Origin: Polyrhizophydium stewartii
Taxonomy: Eukaryota > Chytridiomycota > Chytridiomycetes > Rhizophydiales
Assembly: GCA_027604665.1 (NCBI GenBank)
Contig: JADGIZ010000066.1
Coordinates: 1 to 31,681 of the forward strand
DNA length: 31,681 bases
Direction: 5' to 3'
The notes under the pieces are model-generated. The model ran no database searches. It saw only the letters and a program-made list of their open reading frames with translations, and was not told where the DNA came from. Below, piece after piece: positions 20,387 to 31,515 of the stretch. The position numbers were made by a program, and so were the translations under genes. How positions within the stretch are numbered: the stretch's first letter is position 1; each line of letters begins with the position of its first letter.

Positions 20387-23300
20387 TTATATGTTTTCCA
20401 TATCTATGCGCGGGCCCCAGAGCTCGCGGAACACGCTGACGTAGCGCGCAAGCACTCCGGCGCCGAGGTGCTCGACTTCGTCGGATGACTGCATCTCACG
20501 GTGGGCGTTGCGGTGCGGATCGAGCTCGTCTGCACTGGGCGCGAGATCAAGCACGGCAGACACGGGGATCAGCCCATGCTCCTCGAGGGCCCGGTAGATG
20601 TTGAGAAAGACGGTCGGATTGCCTGATGAATATGCGGCCTCGAGCAGCACTGCGGGTGATATGTGGTGCACGAGCCCTCGGTCGATGGCGTGCTTGATTG
20701 CGCGCAGAAGCTGCGCATCAGGCGTCAGCTTGATCGCGGAAGAGATGGGAAGCCGCATGCCTTGCCTGCCGCTCTCACCTCGCCGCGAGATACCATGAAA
20801 GACAGAAGCTCGCCATCGGCACCAAGGCCGCTGAGCATTTCAACGACAATCTCAGCAAACGGCTCAAAAGTGGGAACAAAATCCATGAGCAGCCTTGCGA
20901 GCGGCTGGCTGGGGGACAAGACCTGCATCTGCAGCAGCTGGGTGATGTGCGCAAAGGCCCCGTCTCGCAACAGAGTGCCGCAGAGCAGTTCCTCGACAAA
21001 CTGCTCAGCCACATGGCCACTGCACGTAAGAGAGTCCATGTACTCGAGTATGCAGCCTGAAAGCGTACTCGCAGGCAGATCCTGGGCAGAGAGGGTCAGC
21101 AGACCGCTTGCGTGAATTCCATATCTGCAGCAACCACACACCGAGTCTGCAAAGATCGCCAAAATATGGGTATAGACATCTTCCTGGCGTGTCGCAAGCA
21201 CGGTCTGCAGCATGGGGTCGGCATATTCCTGCTGCTGCTGAGTTGATGACGCCGCGGGTTGGGGCGACGCCTGGTGGGTTGACGGGTGCCGCGGCGACTG
21301 GCTCGGCTGCTGCTTTCCAAACGAAAAAAGGCCCGTGGATTTGCGTTCAAGCAATCCCCCAGACGATCCCGCCGGAAGCGGCGTCCTTGATCCTGATCCT
21401 GAATAGTGAATCGATCCCCGTGATGACTGCCGGCTCATGGAGAGCCTTGAAGACTGTTTCGACATTGAGCGCGAGCCAGCTTGCCCGCCAGCAGGGGTTG
21501 GGATCGTCGTGTTGAGCACATCAAAAGCGCAGCGCACGAGCCAAAGCTCTGGCTGGAGTGCAATAAGGCTGCGCACAACGGACAGCTTGAGCGCGTATGC
21601 GTCCTCGCCGCTGCGCCGCGTCAGAAGCTCGAGGATCTCAATTGTGCCGAGTGTGCCCTTGACACGCTCCATCTCGGCGCGGAGCCCGTCAAGGCTGACT
21701 GAGAGGCGAGAGAGTGCGCCTGCGCTTGGCGAGAGAATCAAATCCGGCAAGTGTGACGACCATATCGCCGTCGGCCCGACTGTCGAGAAAGAACGAGTGC
21801 ATGAGAAACGGCCGGTGTAATTTGTGGCGGTAGCAGAGGCGAGAAACAGCGCACGCCATCGACTCACCATCAAGAGACGGAAGCGCAGTAAATAACGAGA
21901 ACAGCCAAGTCTGAGGTGGTGTGAGCATCTTTGCTGACTGGCGTGCCTGAATATCAAATATTATTGTGTTCTTGGTATGCAAGCGTCAGACGTGTTCAAG
22001 TAAGAGCCGCTAGTGACACGCACTCGCCAAAATAGCAACATACCTTGCAAGTCAAGTTGTGCACCAAGAGAAGGTTGTCCCAGACGTTGAGTGAAAACGC
22101 GCCGCGATCAATGAGCGAGAGTTCCGAGTGCAATACCCAGTCTTTGTGACCCAGATGGTAGAGTGCAAGGACTGCGTCGGGATTCCATGTGTTGAAGAAG
22201 GCGAAAAACAAATCTCCATAGAGCGAAACAAACGCAACGTGCTTGCGTGTGATCATTGCGGGGTTTGATTGGTTTGCTTGCAAGCCGGAAGCTGTTTCCA
22301 GCTTGATTGACGGGAGGCCAGAGACTGCGCATCCCGGCTTGATCTGGTGCACGATCAGCAAAGGCGTTCCTGTGGAAAGCACAAGCAGATTGGCATCGGG
22401 CGAGAAGAGATGCCAGCTGACGCGCATGGTGATGACACGCTTGCTCGAGAAGGTTTTCCTGCGGTCGCTGAACTGTGGAGATATCAGCAATCGTCGGTTC
22501 TTGTGTTGCGCAGCAACCTTGCCATGTCCGGCCTTTGGAAGGTGCAAGGAAAGACTCACTGCGTAGAACTCAATTCCGGTGTTGGTGACGCAAAAAAGTT
22601 CGCCCGGGAAGGTCCATTCAAATCCAAGGATTGCGTCCGAGGATTTCCAGTCTCGCACGAGTTCAAGGGCCGGCGGGGCGTCCATGGGCGACGACGTCAA
22701 GCGCACCTCCTGCAAAGTATGCTGTTCTGTTAGTGTCGGAGGCGGACGAGCAAGCGACAAGCGGCAGGATGCCACGCACAAAAACCTTGGCCGAGCGCAA
22801 GATTCCAACAAAGAGGCGGTCTGGTGAAAGGCGTATGCTGCGCAGATGGCCTGTGTGCCGGATGCTGGGTGAGAGGCCGTGGGACGCAGCGCAAGAGGGA
22901 GGGCAGAGTCAGCAGCGGGCGGCCGGGCACCGCGCATCATTGCGCCCCACCTGAAGACGCCGGGAGAGTAAGAAGGGTCCTGAACCGCAGATCCGATCCA
23001 CCATCCAGGCGAGGCCGGCCCGCCGCCGCCGGGATCTGTGCGGTCGGCATCCGCGAGCGCGGCGGCAGTTGGTCGATCGGCAAAGTGGGGCGCGAGCGTC
23101 GACGCTTGGGGCTCGGCGGGGATGCGCATCATCGGGGTTGCCGCGGCGGCACCAATGGCGAAGGCCGTCGCGGCCGAAGGCGACGGCGTGCTGGCCGCTG
23201 CCGCGGCGGCGCCAGGGGCTGGCGAGGCGGCCGGATCGAGCGAGGCCGACGCCGCCGACGATGACGCGGACGGGCCACCACCGAGCGAGATGGTGGACAG

Positions 23301-23663
23301 CGGGCGCGGTGCGGCCGAGCGCGGCGGCCGCGAGCGCGGCGACGACGAGGCTGGTGCAGACGACGCAAGGGCGGCCTCGTGGGTTGGTTGGGCGGCCGCA
23401 GCCACTGCGGTGGCCGCGGAAGCGGGCGACAGGATGGGAACCAGCGCGGGCGGCGGCAGCGGCGCGGGCGATGGCCCCCGAGGGGTGTCGACGAGCTCGA
23501 CTTGGGAGTGGCCCCGCAGCAGCAGCACGTGCGGCAGCGGCCCGGAGGCGTCGACAAAGGCGAGCGCCGGCTCCGGGACGGGGGCGAATGCGCACACGTG
23601 CTGCAGGCGCAGCACGGGCTGGCGGCCGCGCGCAGGCAGCGGCAGCGGCAGGCGGAATGACAT
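20387..23663 (-). CDS. RMC1: RMC1 homologue, MON1-CCZ1 complex subunit (Mic1 family)
   Basis: RMC1 (C18orf8, fly Bulli) is the third subunit of the Mon1-Ccz1 exchange factor that activates Rab7 on late endosomes and autophagosomes. Seven exons (23663-22931, 22850-22780, 22709-22560, 22472-22044, 21970-21868, 21779-20779, 20710-20387) give 936 aa, against 657 in human. The N-terminal propeller has GHLRSIRLSPDRLFVGILRS, ILGFEWTFPGELFCVTNTG, VSWHLFSPDANLLVLSTG, and FSLNVWDNLLLVHN then IIFDIQ. The C-terminal Mic1 helical domain has DVYTHILAIF, VLSPSQPLARLLMDF and AIKHAIDRGLVHHISP. The extra length is an Ala/Ser/Pro-rich loop in exon 1 (about residues 65-225) and a Ser-rich linker before the Mic1 domain. 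All phases close with GT-AG introns. It lies between GT32 (119 bp upstream) and SMPD4 (143 bp downstream) on the same strand. Confidence 0.93.
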
Positions 23664-23782
23664 GCGCCCGCTTGCTCGCAGCCGAGGCAAGCTCGCCTGC
23701 ACATTGGGTGTTTTCAGTCGCCGGTTCGTTGCGGAAGACGGTGGGGAGACAGGGATGGAGCTGCATGGCCAACCAAGGTGCC

Positions 23783-24942
23783 TCAGCGCCACCACACGCG
23801 CGGGCCCGCCTCGTCCTTCCAGCTGCCCATGAAGCTGTGGAACACGCGGGCCTCGGGGTCGCGCATGTTGCGAGATCCCTGCGCGGCGCGTCAGCTTCGG
23901 CAAGGGCAGCCAGTTGCGGCCCGGGCGCACCATGGACTCGCGGCCGGGCGAGAAGCCGGTGATGGGCACAACGACGACGTCGCCAACGGCGACCGTGTGG
24001 TCGAGATCGCGCAGATCCTTGCGTCCGATTCCGCGCTCGGCCAGATCGGCAAGAACAACGTCGGTCCACAGAGCAGGGCCTGTGGTCTCGATCACGTCGA
24101 TATCGGCATTGCCGTCCGTCATCTCCTCGCGCAGCGCATGAACAGCTGCGCTCGCGGCCCGGTGGAGCACACGATGGCCAGGGGCACTGGCTATGGTCCA
24201 CTGACAGATCTGCAGCGAGCGTGCGAACCAGACGGGCCAGTCGTACTCGAGCGTGTCTGCCTCGATACCCACGATCAAATGGGCGGCGGAAGCGTGCTGG
24301 TCGGCCCAGTTGTCGGGCCGACGCAACGGACGCGTGTCGATGTCGCTGTAGACGCCGCCAAAGGTGAGCAGCAGCAAGTAGCGTGCGAGATCCACGCGCA
24401 AGATCGGCTTTGGCAGCGCCAAGTATAGGCTGTGGATCGACGGGTGGTACTTGCGCACAAAGTCGGAAAGATCCGCGTCGGTCCACAACAGGTGCGTGAA
24501 GCCAGATAAGGCTTGAAACTCTTCGACGTTTGGCATTGTTTCCGGCGGGAGGTTGCCGTCACGCCAACTTTGATGGATGATGCGCGGAATCGGCAACGTG
24601 TGCGGGGTTCCGAACGCCGCCGCCTCGGCAAGCGGCAGAACACGGCTCGTCACGTTGGCTGACATGTCGGCGCTGAGCGACAGCATGGGGTAGCTGCGGG
24701 CATGAGACGCGGGGATATCTTCGTCGCGAAGGAGCCTGTGGGCAGGAACGCTTGTCCTGGAGACCGGTCTTGGCGACGAACCGCGGCCGACTGCAGCGAG
24801 CATCAGCACTCAGGGATTGGACATGCTTTCTGGGAGCGAGGTTGTGCATCTGACCAGAGCTCAGGGAGCCGAGTACGACAAAGAGCGTCCCATACATGAG
24901 AACGCAGACGACGGCGGCAGCTCCAGCAAACAAGATCCGCAT
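23783..24942 (-). CDS. GT32 (OCH1-type) Golgi mannosyltransferase
   Basis: Type II membrane glycosyltransferase, probably transferring mannose from GDP-mannose to N-glycans or glycolipids in the Golgi. Three exons (24942-24855, 24790-23931, 23878-23783) give 347 aa. A short N-terminus (MR) leads into a signal anchor at about residues 3-25 (ILFAGAAAVVCVLMYGTLFVVL), then a stem. The catalytic domain opens with IPRIIHQSW (97-105). RVDLARYLLLLTFGGVYSDIDT follows, with the metal-binding DXD at Asp179/Asp181. The domain ends with FSPGRESM-GS and FHSFMGSWKDE, the usual GT32 C-terminal signature. The 52-nt intron 2 (GTGCGC donor, GCTGAC branch) is needed to join these last two motifs. Sugar acceptor unknown. 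Related classes are mannosyl-phosphorylinositol ceramide synthases (SUR1/CSG1), so OCH1 orthology is not claimed. Confidence 0.9.
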
Positions 24943-25348
24943 GCTCTGGTTGCGGGTGCAGCTCACGCGCACCCAGGATCTGCGCGGGCCACTGGCGGCT
25001 TTGTCTGTCGTGCTGCCGCTGCCTGTGCGCAGCGACGGGAAGACAACGACCGTGCGCGCACGGCCGCGCGCGGCGGTGTGGCCACGCTGAGGGGCCGCAA
25101 TGGCGGGCATGCCTGCACGAGGATCAGGGAAAGAGCAACTCCGACAGCTGTCGCATCGCGATATCCGCGTGTGCTCCAGACACGTGTCTGAACCCAAGCG
25201 ACGCCGACACACAGGTCACGCTGCATGGCGCCAGCCGTTCCCGAAAAGAAAAGTGCTTCATAAAATGCAATTGAGGTGCGGATAATCGGAGAAAGGGAGG
25301 GAGACGGGAGTCCGTGCGTGTCTGCTGTATCAATGCAACGCGGTTGCA
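24943..25348. other. Intergenic region between importin and GT32 genes
   Basis: 406 bp between two minus-strand genes. It should hold the importin 3' UTR and the GT32 promoter and 5' UTR. No convincing exon, RNA gene or canonical AATAAA was seen on the minus strand. A short AT-rich patch lies near 25255-25275. Confidence 0.5.
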
Positions 25349-28300
25349 TCAGCGCTGGGCAGCCTCTGCGGCGGCGGCAGCAGCAGCCTTGGCCTTGTTC
25401 TCCTGCGCCATCTTGACCAGCAGGCCGATGCGCGTGCGTTGCTCGGGAGACAGCTTGCCGTCGAGCACGGCGGTGCGGCCGTCCTGAGCAAACGCACCCA
25501 TGAGGGTTTCAAACTGCACATAAGCGTCGACCTCGTCCAGGTAAGTGGTGAAGTAAATGTCCTCCTCCATCATGCCATTGACGCTCCATTCGTCGTCGTC
25601 GTCGTCGTCGTCCTCGTCTTCGAACCCGTCATTGTCATCGGCGGTGTCGGCGGTGCCCTTTGCCCGAGCTGCGTCGCGGGCCAGCGTCTCGAGAGTGGCG
25701 CCGTCCTCGTCGTCGGAAAAGTCTGGGTCGACGCCAGCGCCTTCGCCGTCGTCCTCGACAAACTCGTCTTCCTCTTCCTCCTCCTCGCCGTCTGCGATGC
25801 GCTGCTCGCGCTTGCGGTTCTCGATCGCGTCAGAGTAGGTCTCAAAGATCTTGAGGATGCCGTCAAAGAGATGCGTCCAAGTGTTCTGGATCGTGGGCGG
25901 GACCTGCGCCTGCGGCAGCTCGAGGATCGCGATGAGCGTGAGGATGGAGAGCCGCTTGTCGTGCACGCGCGTCAGGTTGTCAAAGTTGCTGAACCACAGC
26001 TCGAAAAAGCCCGACGTCCAACCAGCCTGCTCGAGCAGCGAGAGGGCGAGAGCAGCGTTGTAAAAGAGCGCGTTGACGACAATCTCAATGGCGTGGATGC
26101 GCAGACCAACAGACTTGGCCGGGCGTGCAACGAGCATGGCATGCGCGAGCTCAAGGAACTTGGGGATGGTCTCGTCGATGTTGCCGCGAAGGTGCAGCAT
26201 CATGATCTCGAGCAGCTGGCACGCACGCACGCGGTCGCCTTCGCTGACGCCCGAACCGCCGTTGATGATGCTCGTGGACATGTCGATGAGCATGCCCTGG
26301 TACTCCTTGGACTGCACCAGCACGTCCTTGCCGTAAATCACGTAGTTGTGCAGCGACGGCGACATCTCCGCAAAGTAGTCGAACGCGTCGGCCTTGAAGG
26401 CCGAGTAGATGAGCGGGAACATGCCCCACATGGTCGGCGAGATGCGCTTGGAGCAGAACGTCGCCGTCTCGATGATCTCAAACATCTCCTCGTACAGATC
26501 CAGCACGCAGTTGGAGAGCACAAACGACACGGCCGGCGCAACGACGGTCTCAATCTCGTTCAAGATCGCGGTCGAGCCCTCGACCGAGAGGATCAGGCTC
26601 GCGATGGTCTTGAGCACGCCCATGGCGGCCATGGTCTTGTCTTCGGCCTCGTCAATGTCAAAGTCGTCCTCGGCGTTGAAGTTGGTGTCGCCCATGATGC
26701 GCATGAACGTGTCGCGCAGCTGCGTGGCGAGCTGGACAGCGAATGGCAGGAGCTCGCTGGAGAACTCAAAGACGAGCTGCTCCATGACGTGGGTGAGCGT
26801 GTCCATGTCGATCTGGTTGGTGAGCTCCATGAGGCCCTGCATGATGTTGGCTGCCAGAGGCTTGACTGCCTCGTGGACTGGAAGCACACGCCAAGTCAGC
26901 AGCCGCACGTGCTGTCACACTGTATGCAACCGACTGACCCTGAGGGTAGCGGAAAAACGGCGACAGCGCCAGCGACGCCGTGACCCGCACAGGCAGCTCC
27001 GCGTCGTTGAGGGCCTCGAGAACAAAGGAGAACGCCGATCCGAGGAAAGACGTGTTCTCGATGTGCATTTCAGCCATGAACTTGAGCAGCGTGTCCAGAG
27101 CCTGTGTCGGCGCGATGTCCCAAAAGCAAGTCTGGCTGTCAGCAACCCTGGACCGTTTGGCGTATTTCGACAACAAGCGATCAAGGAAGCGTTGCACTCA
27201 CGCGAGCACGAAGGAAAGGCGCCGGGCTCTTGATCTCAGGAATCACGTTTGTGATCAGGAACGCCTCGATGTTGGATGCAATGGGCGAGTTCTGCCGAGG
27301 CACCGCGCACGCGTCAGTCGCGCTGATCCAGTCAAGCTTAACGCACGTGCCTGCGCGACAAAAGGGTCCAAAAGCGCACAGCGCGACACCACAAACGCCA
27401 ACGCACGTCGTCAAGAGCCTGCTCGACCAGGCACGACATGATGTGCAGGATGCCGTACTTGTGGCGAGGGTTCCGGGCCTCGGGCGCCGCTGCGTCGTAG
27501 CTGCTGAGAAGCTGGTTGACGATGGTGATGGTGGGGACAAAGGCGTCCTTGAAGCGGTCCTTGTTCATGGCCACCAGCAGCTGGCAGGCGGCCACGACGG
27601 GGGACTTGTAGTCGTCCATGGGGGGGTCGACCTTCTTGTGAATATACTCGACAGGGTTGTCGTGCCACAGCTCCTCGTCCTGGGTCGAGAAGCACATGAG
27701 CGGGAAGATGAAATGCGTGATGATGTTGGGGATGTGAGGCTTGAGCATGTTCCAGGTTGACTTTTTCCTGATGCTGTGCTCGAGGAAGGTGGCGAGGTGC
27801 TGCTTGACGCGGGACGACATCCAGACGCCCTGAACAATCAGCTCGATCTGGCGCAGGAACGTCTCGAGAATCTTTGGCGCAAAGTTGTTGGCAAACATCT
27901 TGGCAAAGGCCTGGTAGCGCTTCTCGGGCCGCGAGCAGACAAAGCGGCCAAAGAGCGTGTTGAGGCACTGGTAGGCCCACTTCTTGAGGTTCCACCAAAT
28001 GTGCTTCTCGCGTTCCTCCTCGTCGTCGGGCATGCCCAGCGCGCCGGCGGGCAGCTGGGCCTCGATGACGTCGATAAAGAGCGTTCCCCATGGGACGAGC
28101 GACTCGAGGTTCTGCTGGAACTCGGAGAGCTCAAGCTGTGAGAGCGAGGAGGCGTGTGAGCGTGAAAAGCCGGACGCAGACATCAGGGTCCCAAAGCGAG
28201 CAACGCACGCGAATCGAGCAGCTGTAGGTCTTGATGATGCACTTGAGCATCTCGGTGGCTTCGATGCTCGTGGTAATGTGAGGCTTGAGGCCGCCGGCAA

Positions 28301-29709
28301 CCGAGAGCAGGATCGGGAGCAGCTCGGCGAGCACGGGGTGCAGTGGAGCACGCTCGTTGACCGAGACCCATCTGGCAAAGGATGGTGGCGGAGGCGGCAG
28401 CGGCGGCGGGTCCGGCGACAAGCACAAGGAAGAGTGGTGCGCGAGGAAAGAGAGTGTTTTTTTTTGTTATACGACAGTAATGGCGCGGCGCAAAGGGGCA
28501 GGCGTAGAAAGCAAGTGTGAGAAGCGCGTTCCAGAGGCGGGCAGAAGGGCCAAGGAAAGCGCAACAGCGGGACATACTGGAAGATCCGGACGAGCTCGAG
28601 CGTGATCAGGAGGCCAGAGTGCACCACGTTGCGCTCTGTTGACGAGAGCATGTTCTTGATCGTGGGCACGAGCTCGGGCCAGGTGCCGTGGCGGAAGTCG
28701 ACCGTGAGCAGAGCAGTCAGGGCCGCAAGCAGCTGCGCCCTGAGAGCCAAAGCGTCCGGGTTCAGAGATGATGGGATGCGTCAGCAGGAGGGGGTCACGC
28801 AGAGAGAGACGGCAAAACGCATGGGTGCCTGCATGGCCGCATGCCCGCTTGCCCAGGCCAGGATCAGTGTAACTATGACTATAAAAATGCCCTCACCGCA
28901 GCTTGGCGGCCAAAACGGCCGCCAAAGCGCTGCTCGAGCCAAGCAAAAAAGATCTCATCATATCCCGGCCAGGGAACAAGCAAGCGTGCACGCCTGCGTG
29001 CACAGCCAGAGTCGCCGAGGTGTATGCAAGCGGGGTCTGACCTGACACGAGACGGCGCGCCGGAGATGGCCTGGATGACGTGCTGCTTGATCCATGCCTT
29101 CTCTTGAGGAGGGATGGTGTTCTCGCTCGACGAGTCCCAGTAGCGGTTGACGCGGTTCTTGAAGTAGATGGCGCCTGGCGGCGGCGAAGCGCGGGATCGC
29201 GGCAGACGCGGAGGCGTGCGTTATTGCGAGGCGTCACATCAACCGTAGGCGGCGTTGCGGCAGGCGAAAGGAGGCGGGAGGCGGGAGGCGGGTCAGCAGG
29301 CGGCAGGGGTTGGCTGCGGCAGGTCGTGGCCGCCAAGAAAAAAAAAAGACAGCGCCGGCCAAGGACGCCGCTGAGCAAGGCCGGGGACGCCTCGGCAGGC
29401 CGAGGGCGATCGGCGGGGAAAAGGACGTACCAGCCTGGCGCACCGCTGGGTCCGATTCGCCGACAGCGACGATTTGGAGCAGCGACGTCACAAAGTTGGG
29501 CTGGGACTCAAGCTTTTGGGGTGGCGAGAAAGACCATCGGACGCCGGTTTGGGCACGGCCAGACGCTGGGTCAGGATGCGGCGAGACGCAAGACACGCGG
29601 CAGCGCACAGTCTACCGACCTGCTTGAGCGTGGCCTCGGCATGCTTGCGCGTGGCCTCGTCGGGCTGCACCGTGGCCGCGAGGACCTGGTAGAGCGCGTT
29701 GGGGTCCAT
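25349..29709 (-). CDS. IPO7: Importin-beta family karyopherin, importin-7/8 type (Nmd5/Sxm1)
   Basis: Nuclear import receptor of the importin-7/8 class, which carries ribosomal proteins, histones and signalling proteins through the pore under RanGTP control. Nine exons (29709-29620, 29512-29431, 29174-29042, 28739-28578, 28371-28209, 28135-27407, 27291-27202, 27131-26939, 26877-25349) give 1056 aa (human IPO7 has 1038). The N-terminal importin-beta domain has AEATLK-QLESQPNF and VRQAGAIYFKNRVNRYW. HEAT repeats follow with WWNLKKWAYQCLNTLFGRF, HFIFPLMCFSTQDEELWHDNP-EYI and DYFAEMSPSLHNYVIYG. The acidic tail (poly-Asp/Glu near residues 900-980) is typical. Exon 1 uses an unusual GTCGGT donor, supported by phase and alignment only. 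Three introns exceed 200 nt, long for this window. Divergent from the proteasome alpha1 gene across 170 bp. Confidence 0.94.
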
Positions 29710-29879
29710 CGTGAGGCGGCGGGTTGGACGAAAAAAAAAAATCTGCGCCACATAAGAGCCAGACCGCTGGCGGTGCGGCGATTGGGCCGGGCTGGCGCGG
29801 CGCGCTGATTGGCGCGCTGGCTGGGCGTCGACTTTTTGCAAACCGCGCGCAGCACTTTGCCTGCCCCGCGTCCGACACC
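29710..29879. promoter_or_regulatory. Bidirectional promoter, importin-7 / proteasome alpha1
   Basis: 170 bp between opposed ATGs. It contains an 11-base A tract (29731-29741) and two ATTGG pentamers (inverted CCAAT boxes) at 29781-29785 and 29808-29812, 27 bp apart. Poly(dA:dT) tracts and paired CCAAT boxes are common in shared promoters. Binding by a HAP/NF-Y complex is inference. No TATA box seen. Confidence 0.6.
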
Positions 29880-31382
29880 ATGTCACGTTCGGGTGCGTGC
29901 CGACTCGGGCCTGGCCGCCGGGCCGGCCGCGCGCTGGTGGAGGGGGATAAAGACCCGCCGCGCGTCGGGGCGCCGCCACGTCTGTGCGCGGTCGCGCCTG
30001 CTGACGGCCGTGCACTCCCACCCCCCCCCGCAATCTCGCGCTCGACACCCTGGTCCGCCGCGATCCTGGGCCGCTGCCGCCCGCGCGCGCCGTCGGCGGT
30101 GCCATGGGCGGGCTCGGCCGCTGCGCTCGTCTCCGCGCGCTTTCTCGTGCTGCGTCGCTGCGCTGCAGCGGGATACGACCGACACATCACCATCTTCTCG
30201 CCCGAGGGCCGTCTGTACCAAGTCGGTGAGTTTGGCTGCTGGTGATCTCGTTCGGCCGCGGCGCGACTTGGTGCGCCGGCAGCCGGCCCTGGCCGTGCGC
30301 CGTCGAAAGGGTGCTCACCCGCCGATGCAGAGTATGCCTTCAAGGCCATTTCGAATTCGGGCTTCACGTCCGTGGGCGTCCGCGGCAAGGACTCGGCCGT
30401 CGTTGTGACGCAGAAGAAAGTCCCTGTGCGTGCGCTGCTGGCGTGCCTTGTCAGGCATGTGCGAACAAGGGCAGCTATGTTTGAGTTCTGACAGAGACTG
30501 CACGGCGGCATCCGGATCTCAGGACAAGCTGCTGGATCCCTCGACGGTCACGCACATCTTCCAGTTGACGCCCAAGATCGGTTGCGTGATGACCGGCCTT
30601 CTTGGTGTGTGCGCCGCGTGCAGGAGTTGCAGGTCTTTGGGACGGCAGGAGACTGACGTGCGCGTGCAGCGGACGCTCGTAGCCAGGTCATGCGAGCGCG
30701 GTACGAGGCTGCCGAGTGGCGATACAAGTTTGGCTACGAGATCCCTGCAGACATGCTTGCCAAGCGCGTCGCAAGCATTAACCAGGTCTACACGCAGCAG
30801 GCCGCCATGCGGCCGCTCGGCGTCTGTGAGCGTCTTTCATCGGCGCTGCTCTCGTGCTGCAGAGGCCTGGTGCTGACCGCCGCCGCCTTCGACGCATGCC
30901 TGGCGCCTGTGGTGCAGCCATGATGCTTGTTGGCGCGGACGACGAGCGCGGGCCGCAGCTGTTCAAGTGCGACCCGGCCGGGTGGGTTCTGCGCTGCGGC
31001 CGACTGCGCGCCGGCTGCAAGCGGTGCTGACGATCGCGGTGGGCCAGATACTACACTGGCTACAAGGCGACGTCGGCAGGCGCCAAGCACCAGGAGGCGC
31101 TCAACTTCCTCGAGAAGAAGCTCAAGAAGGAGCCGGAGCTGAGCGAGGAGGAGGCGATCGAGGTGAGCGCGCAGCGGCTGCGTCCGGCTGGCTTGCTTGC
31201 TGACGGGGGCGGTGGGTGCCTGGCAGCTCGCGATCACGACGCTGTCGAACGTGCTGTCTCTGGACTTCAAGCCGACGGACATTGAGATTGGCATTGCGAC
31301 GCAGAGCGACCAGCGGTTCCGCGTGCTGAGCGAGGCCGAGATCGAGGCGCACCTGACGCGCATCGTCGAGCGCGCGGACTGA
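29880..31382 (+). CDS. SCL1: 20S proteasome subunit alpha1 (PSMA6/Scl1)
   Basis: Outer-ring alpha subunit of the 20S core proteasome. Eight exons (29880-29892, 30169-30225, 30331-30425, 30523-30604, 30670-30825, 30918-30981, 31048-31162, 31227-31382) give 245 aa, the family size. The proteasome alpha signature is [66 protein letters not shown] and [12 protein letters not shown] identify the alpha1 class. The first exon is only 13 nt, coding MSRS plus the first base of Ala5, and is followed by a 276-nt intron, the longest in this gene. It is placed there because joining it gives [14 protein letters not shown], as in family members. Divergently paired with importin-7, and head-to-tail with porin 133 bp downstream. 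Confidence 0.95.
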
Positions 31383-31515
31383 GCGGGCGGGCGGGCGGCG
31401 GGCGACGGCCCTCCGGCCGAGGCGGCTCCGCGCCAACCCTGGCCAGGGTGCGGTCACGTGCGCACAATAAAAGGCGCGCAGCGCCGCGGCAGCGCTCTCA
31501 CCATCCCACACCTCA
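31383..31515 (+). promoter_or_regulatory. Short promoter of VDAC overlapping the 3' end of alpha1
   Basis: 133 bp between the alpha1 stop and the VDAC ATG. It contains an E-box CACGTG (31455-31460) and AATAAAA (31466-31472), 44 bp before the ATG. The AT motif could act as a TATA-like element for VDAC, as the poly(A) signal AATAAA for alpha1, or both. Confidence 0.5.

Noticed and set aside
22909..24486. 525-aa minus-strand frame across GT32 and RMC1 exon 1
   Set aside because: Arg-rich out-of-frame shadow of two well-supported genes.
21996..24809. Single 937-aa minus-strand frame joining GT32 and RMC1 sequence
   Set aside because: It looks like a fusion but is two genes. GT32 ends at 23783 after an intron that switches frame, and RMC1 starts at 23663. 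The linking part of the frame is not family-like.
25439..26983. 514-aa plus-strand open frame opposite importin-7
   Set aside because: It lies entirely antisense to exon 9 of importin-7, has no recognisable domain, and reads as a GC-driven shadow of the acidic coding strand.
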